A stretch of 64,000 bases of DNA. It comes from Cryptomeria japonica (taxonomy: Eukaryota; Streptophyta; Pinopsida; Cupressales; Cupressaceae). The notes beneath the pieces are model-generated. The model did not search any database. It had not been told where the DNA came from and was given only the letters and a program-made list of their open reading frames with translations. The stretch lies in contig NC_081408.1 of the NCBI RefSeq assembly GCF_030272615.1, positions 406,610,889 to 406,674,888 of the forward strand. Reading direction: 5' to 3'. The position numbers and the translations under genes are program-made. This document shows, piece by piece, positions 58,641 to 64,000 of this stretch (the first letter of the stretch is position 1; every line of letters begins with the position of its first letter).

Positions 58641-60055
58641 TTGGCATCTATACCACAACTACAAGAAACACAGTTCCACTATGAGTTCTTGGTGGAAGAG
58701 ATTCACTATCCTTCTTATGATTCCCTTGATTCCCAGATGGTCTATTCTATCATTAGGCATGACTCATCTCACTATAATCATATCTACTCATACTTACATG
58801 ACCAAATCATCCCTGATAATCATACTCGCAATGAGAAAAGAAACCTAATCCGTAATGCTCCATGGTATGTCATCATTGCTAACGATCTATATAGGCGAGG
58901 TTTAGATGGTACTTTTCTTAAGTGTCTAGAACCTGAAGAGTCTCAACGTGCGTTATCTGAAGTCCACGAAGGTATTTGTGGATCTCACTCAAATAGTCTA
59001 ACTCTAGCTTGGAAACTGCTAAGGGTTGGCTACTATTGGCCAGATATGGAAAAAGATGTTGTAAAATTTGCTAAAACTTGTCAGAAATGCTAGCTGCATG
59101 GCAATCTCATACATACTCCAGCAAGGGAGCTCATACCTTATATCACACATTAGCCTTTTTGACAATGGGCATTTGACCTCATTGGTCAAATCTATCCTTC
59201 ATCATCCAATGGACATAATTTTATCATAACTACCACCGAAACTTCACTAAGTGGGTTGAAGCAGTTTTGCTAATCAAAGGAACTGGCAAACAAGTGGTTA
59301 TGTTCATTCTTAACTACATCATTTGTAGGTATGAAATCCCCTCCTCAATTGTAACTAACAATGGAGGGAAGTTCAAGAACAAGGATACATATGAGCTCTA
59401 TGACAAGTTCAAAATCAAACAACATTGGTATTCCATATAATACCCTTAAGGTAATGGATAGGCTAAAGCATCTAATAAAACTCTGTTGATCACCCTACAT
59501 GGAATGGTCAACAAATCTAGAAAGTATTAGCATCTGCAGCTCAATTTGGTGCTATGGGCTAATAAAAAAAGCATCATAACACCTACTAGGGCTACACCTT
59601 TTTCTTTGGTGTATGGGGTCAAATAATTCTTGCCTATTGAGGTTGAAATTCCATCTTTGAGATTTTATTTGCAAGGTCTTATCACTAATGAAGATCACAG
59701 AATATCTAGATTGCAAGAACTCGGATTGTTGGATGAATGTCAACAAGTGGCGTTCGATCATCTGAGAGCTTACCAGAAGATAATGTCTAGATGCTATAAC
59801 AAGAAATTTCAACACAGAGAATTTCAAGTTGGTGACCTTGTTTTGAGAGAGAATCCTAAAAATCAATAGCATCGGGAACAAAAAGAGAAGTTTGAACCCA
59901 ACTGGCTAGATCCCTACATTGTTACCACAGTCTTTGGCTCTGGCGCTTACCAACTCTCAACACCAGAAGGAGAATATCTCCGTGAACCGATCAACACCAT
60001 CCACTTGAAGAGATTCTACACTTGTATACTCTGCTCCAGCAATCTATATACCTAA
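58641..60055 (+). pseudogene. pol: Element G integrase
   Basis: Open stretch 58557-59093, with the HHCC zinc region (EVHEGICGSHSNS to CQKC) and VGYYWPDMEKD. The core is broken: WAFDLIG keeps the first Asp (near 59170). The second Asp is replaced by Asn (TNNGGKF, near 59355), and the Glu position reads Lys (AKASNKTL, near 59463). The C-terminal part PIEVEIPSLRF, YNKKFQHREFQVGDLVLR and HLKRFYTC ends at TAA 60053-60055. Two catalytic residues are lost through G-to-A changes. Confidence 0.83.
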
Positions 60056-60956
60056 AATGTCCTGAAAAAAATCATAAAAAGTCCTAAAAAAAAAAAATCT
60101 CTGCCAAGAAGGTGAAAACCTGGTAAACAGGAACCTCTTGTACTAAAGTGCTCCATCTATCAATGCAAATCTGTCATTTCCTACTTTATTTCCCATTTTC
60201 CTGCATCTTTGCTTTAGCTTGTACATATCCTTCAGTCGCTTTTGTGACACCTTGGTTCTTCTTGGAACCCTCATGACTTGAAACTGATCAACATCATAGT
60301 CTTAGGGTAATCTACTGATCAATATAAATGTCCTAAGTAGTTTAACCAAGTCATCTTTATGTCAGTAGTATCAAGTCATCCAATCCAAATCAGTTACCTG
60401 TCTCCTAACCACTGTAGGGTTTTGCCACTGACATCTCATCAAACACACAAAGCAAGAACAATGAAAACAATCACTAAAACTGTTTGAGCTATCATTGAAA
60501 TTTTCTTTGTATGCTATCTTTTAAATTGTTTTTCATTTATTATTCCCTCTGAGTAACTCAAGGAAGTCTGTCTTCACTAAGAGGAGCAAGGACTGGAGGC
60601 ATAATACTTTTCTTTATTTTTTGCTTGAAGGAATGATTCTGATGATCTGGAAACATCTCATAAACTAGGTGTCTGTGATAAGTGCCTTCACATTAAGGTG
60701 ACATTTCCACACATCCCTTGACTCTGTTTATTTGTATGCTACAGGGAGGTTGGAACCATTTCCTTGTCTGTTTTGAGTAACTTTCTTTATTATGCAATTG
60801 GGATTCATGGTTGTTCCCTTCCTGGGTATGTTGGACTGTCCTTGCCAATCTGTCCTAGGATATGAATGATAAAAGGGTCATTGTGGACAACAAAATCACT
60901 ATTGCACAGTAAAAAAAAAGGAACTCTGCTTTGTCTGGTGTGTTTGCACGTAAGCA

Positions 60957-61067
60957 ACATTCAGGTCATCCTGGCTCTTTATGCCTCGGTGCTTATGTCC
61001 GCTTGCTAAATCAAAAGGATATGACATTCAGGTCATCCTGACTCTTTGTGCCTTGGTGCTTCTGTCT
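60957..61067 (+). repeat. Duplicated 44-base block in G 3' region
   Basis: Two copies, 60957-61000 and 61024-61067, start ACATTCAGGTCATCCTG and differ at about five positions. The spacing is 67 bases. Confidence 0.85.
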
Positions 61068-61736
61068 ATCTCTGACATTTTAAAATGCTTAGTGATGATA
61101 AATAGCATAACAAATCCATTGACTAAAGTCTTAGGTTGCATTCATACTAAGCTTTGAGCATTTCAAGAAATTTCAGCATGATAACTTTACTTTTTCTTTC
61201 ATTTGAATAAAGCTTGAATCTGAAACGGTCGTCATTTTTTCAAACTTGCTCTGGTTGACATGAAATTTGTAACCCTAGTTAAATTGACCATCCTGAGTCC
61301 ATTTTTCGGGATCGAAATCGAAATATGACATCATTTTTCTAGTCAAATTCTCACAACGTTGACCACTTGGCACATTCATCAACGTCAATCTTTGCATCAC
61401 TCTGCACTCAAATCTTTTACAATCAACTCAAAAGTCCTTTAATTTATCTCAAATCAATTCTTAAATCATTCTCTATGCTCATATTATCATCGCTAAATCT
61501 TGTTATCACTCAAATTTCCTCGAATCACTGTGGTATCTCGCCATCTTTCGATTTCGCTCTCTAGGGGGCATACTTATTACATAATCATTATCAGTGATTA
61601 CATCATCAAAAGTCAAGAAGTTTTTTCTTTTTTTTATTAAAATCTTCATCAAAAGACGAGCAACAAATATTTTCAACCAAAGATTAATCGAACATCAATC
61701 AAATCTCATCAAACAAGATCTCATTGCTAGGGGCAT

Positions 61737-62322
61737 CTCAACTTCATCGCATCATATCAAGTTGAGGTTTTTCAAATCAAATCAATATCTAAGGGCATAA
61801 CAGTTTCATCACACCAAATCAAGTTGATATTGTCTTCATCTCAATCAGTCTCTTAGTGGTAATCAGTTTCATCGCACCTCATCAAGCTGGTTATTCATTT
61901 AAACCTCATCAAGGGTTTAAAGAGTCTTTTTGACAGTGATCACATGCTCAATCCAAATAGGCGTTCAGTTTCATCACATCAAATCAAGCTGGACATTTTG
62001 TTTTTCTAATCGGTTCTTGTTCCATCAAGTTCAGAATCGGTATTATCTCTTCGCTCAACCGATTCTAGTTCAATCAAGTTCTAGATCGGTACCCACTTCT
62101 TGATCCATCAAGTTCAAGATTGATATCTTTTCTCTTTATCGATCCTTGTTCAATCAAGTTTGGGATTGGTATCGCTTTGGTCAATCTGTTCAATTCATCA
62201 CTTCAAATCAAAATGAATATCTCTTTTGTCATCCGTTCATGATCCATCAAGTTCAGAACTGGTATCTCTTCGACATCAACTGTTCTTTGAATCAATGCGT
62301 TGCTCGCACATCAATTCAAAGA
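61737..62322 (+). other. Hairpin array in G 3' region
   Basis: Twelve consecutive inverted repeats. Perfect ones are CTCAACTT/AAGTTGAG (61737-61766), TTTAAACC/GGTTTAAA (61898-61921), TCTTGA/TCAAGA (62098-62119), ATTCAT/ATGAAT (62193-62218) and TCTTTGAAT/ATTCAAAGA (62284-62322). With one bulge: ACCGAT/ATCGGT (62058-62090). With G-T pairs: 61801-61826, 61864-61889, 61966-61991, 62011-62039 and 62140-62168. One is weak (62235-62259). Most loops contain ATCAAG, ATCAAA or close forms. Confidence 0.68.
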
Positions 62323-62330
62323 GGGAAAAA

Positions 62331-63255
62331 TGTAATACCCTAAAAATGGTCATCGAAACCATGGGCCCCTAATCTTGACTACATCACCAAGGTCCTAACC
62401 TAAGGCAATTAAATCAATTTTGAGCACCTAATTAAATAATTCCTCAACCATCAATGTTACATGGCAAATTAATCTCTTCAATTAAATATATCATCAAAAT
62501 ATCTTTAATCAATTATCCAATTTATTTAATTAAATATCCTAGCATATTTAATCAATAAATCAATTTGTCATTAAATCATCAAAAAGGAATTAATCACCAA
62601 AAAGGAATTATTTTGAAAAAGAAATCAATTTGAGATAATTTGAAAAAGAAATTTCAAAAAAGGAGCAAAATTGAATAAAAGGGAATAAATCAAAGAAAGC
62701 TTGCTTTAAGAAAGAAAAATGGAATAAATCAGTTTTTTTTATTTTATCTTTATTTTAGCTCAATCTTATTTCCTTCAAACCTGAAGAAAGAAACCAATCA
62801 CATCAAATCGCCTAGATTGTGCTTCCTCTTGGAGAATCTCGACCGCTCATCAACAATCAATCTCTACCGCCGCTTTCTCTCTGGATTTTCTATAAATTCA
62901 GGCTCTCATTCTCAATCAAGTATTCTAGAGATTTTATTTGTTATCATGTTGGTTTTTCTCTAGAGTCGTTGAAAATATTGCATCTTATTTTATTGTATAT
63001 TTGCTTAATCTTGCATCCATCTAGCTTAAATTGCTTAATCTTGCATTCATATAGATTAAATCCTCCATCTTGGTGTAGTCTAGTCACTAGTATTACTTAG
63101 ATAAATCTGAGAGAAAATCTATACTCACATCTTGTAGGAGGCAATAGGTCGATTTGTTATGGTTTTCATTTATTGATTTTGATCAACTAACCATGCATGC
63201 AATGACTTATTGAGTATTTGTGTTTCAGATACAGATTCCAAATTTCACACACACA
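62331..63255 (+). repeat. Element G 3' LTR
   Basis: 925 bp, TGTAATACCC to CACACACA, matching 55745-56712. Several short deletions relative to the 5' copy, for example near 62610 and 62970, explain the length difference. Confidence 0.93.
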
Positions 63256-64000
63256 ACTACTACGGGTGTGCAATGTTCTTCCTCTACCCTTGTTGTTTCC
63301 ACTTTCCTAGTTATTTCTACTAGGGTGTCTACACCCATTGTTTTTTAGTTCCTATGATATCTATTCATTCATCCACTTCAACTGAGTTGATACTAGATAC
63401 TCCTCCCTAGGATAATGTGACAAATATTTTTGGTTATCTTTCCTCTTTTCATATTCTCCCATATGTTACTACCTCAATGCTTGATGTCACTTTAATTAAC
63501 TTTGACAAGTTTATGTTTGATTTTGTTCTATGAAATTCAACTGTTGAATTTCCATCTGCAGTCATGACAAATAAAGAGTCCATCATAACTGCTACCATGC
63601 CACAACAAACCTTGCCCATCTAGTCTGCAGTCACTAGTGCAAGAATAATTTATACTCTCCCCCCTTGGTTGAAATCAATAGCTCCTAAGAGAAAGAAGCA
63701 AGCCATCTCTCCAGATGACTTTAACTTCAGAAGATTGATTCCTCCAAAGCCAAAGAATGTTAAGAAAGCAAAATCTCTATCAAAGATAAGAGTAGATAAG
63801 TCAATAAATAAATATGAAGAGGTAGCAGCTCCTACACAGGGCAAGACAATGGATAAAATTCAAGGATTAGATTATGAGGTGAGGAGGATTGACCTTGGAA
63901 ATCAAATAAGTGAAAACGCCAAGGAAGACGCTCAATCAACACTTAAAGCTTTAAGAGAAAGATATGATAGAGACAAAGAGATCAAGGACAAGCTCAAACT
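63256..64000 (+). pseudogene. Segment H, part 2: unrecognised coding region, runs off the window
   Basis: Resumes H after G: GVQCSSSTLVVST and STRVSTPIV, a shift near 63345, then one frame with STELILDTPP, TSMLDVTLINFDKFMFDFVL and ESIITATMPQQTLPI. After TAG 63621 (glutamine likely) it is open to the window end: IIYTLPPWLKSIAPKRKKQ, FNFRRLIPPKPKNVKKAK, YEVRRIDLGNQIS and a charged, coiled-coil-like end (ALRERYDRDKEIKDKL). The basic block and late coiled coil recall ORF2 of B and C in style, not in sequence. The family is unknown. Confidence 0.5.

Larger units (their letters stand above)
60056..62330 (+). other. Element G long 3' untranslated region
   Basis: 2,275 bases without convincing coding content. 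Contents in order: an A-rich patch, a duplicated 44-base block (60957-61067), a TC-rich stretch with several open frames of biased composition, a hairpin array (61737-62322), and the polypurine tract AAAGAGGGAAAAA (62318-62330). Long repeat-bearing 3' regions are known in Tat elements. Confidence 0.7.
55745..63255 (+). mobile_element. Tat-type Ty3/gypsy element G with pol but no gag
   Basis: 7,511 bp, LTRs of 968 and 925 bp, perfect actac duplication (55740-55744 and 63256-63260). RT motifs start within about 400 bases of the primer site, leaving no room for gag or protease. Two RNase H regions precede integrase, the layout known from the Tat lineage. A 2.3-kb non-coding 3' region full of repeats follows. 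It is inactive because of stops and frameshifts. Confidence 0.9.

Noticed and set aside
61737-62322. CRISPR-like repeat array
   Set aside because: Units are hairpins with varying stems and no constant repeat-spacer structure, inside a plant retroelement.
43327-63255. E and G as a proven two-component system
   Set aside because: LTRs and primer sites differ and both copies are decayed; only the complementary content is observed.

Overview
The window looks like intergenic DNA from a seed plant with a large, repeat-rich genome. A conifer or other large-genome plant is plausible but not proven. I found no host gene, tRNA, rRNA or CRISPR array. Almost every base belongs to LTR retrotransposons inserted into one another. 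Five insertions were delimited with matching 5-bp target-site duplications (TSDs), and a sixth has a TSD with one mismatch. Boundaries and family calls were made by eye on both strands; no alignment or database search was run.

Layout, left to right. Element A (1-6420, +) is a Copia element, probably SIRE-like, with its 5' end outside the window. 6421-6885 is a short flank. Element N (6886-40049, +, TSD gtatg) is a Ty3/gypsy chromovirus with 4.2-kb LTRs. It was broken by three later insertions: B (11214-17838, -) between its primer-binding site and gag, C (23766-31429, -, TSD aaata) in its 3' LTR, and Copia element D (31531-37568, +, TSD agaat) about 100 bp further along the same LTR. The DNA that N entered is the 3' part of F (40055-54841, -), an Athila-like gypsy element. 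F is split inside its protease region by E (43327-51184, +, TSD cctcc), a gypsy-type element with gag and protease only. From 54842 to the end runs H, an unrecognised decayed coding region (+), interrupted by G (55745-63255, +, TSD actac), a Tat-type gypsy element with pol but no gag.

How the parts fit together. A, N, D and F carry gag, protease, RT, RNase H and integrase, all disabled by stops and frameshifts. B and C carry none of the catalytic enzymes. Each encodes a coiled-coil protein with four zinc knuckles (ORF1) and a second long protein of about 1,090 codons (ORF2). I do not recognise ORF2, but B and C share it at low identity and almost identical length. B and C also share LTR end motifs and doubled polypurine tracts with A, so an A-like element probably mobilised them.

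Main signals. (1) The conserved ORF1+ORF2 organisation of B and C. (2) Arrays of consecutive small hairpins with differing, self-complementary stems in three unrelated families: the A and C LTRs, the end of the N LTR, and the G 3' untranslated region. (3) A strong bias of inactivating stops to TAG at glutamine positions (CAG to TAG), as expected from deamination of methylated CHG sites.
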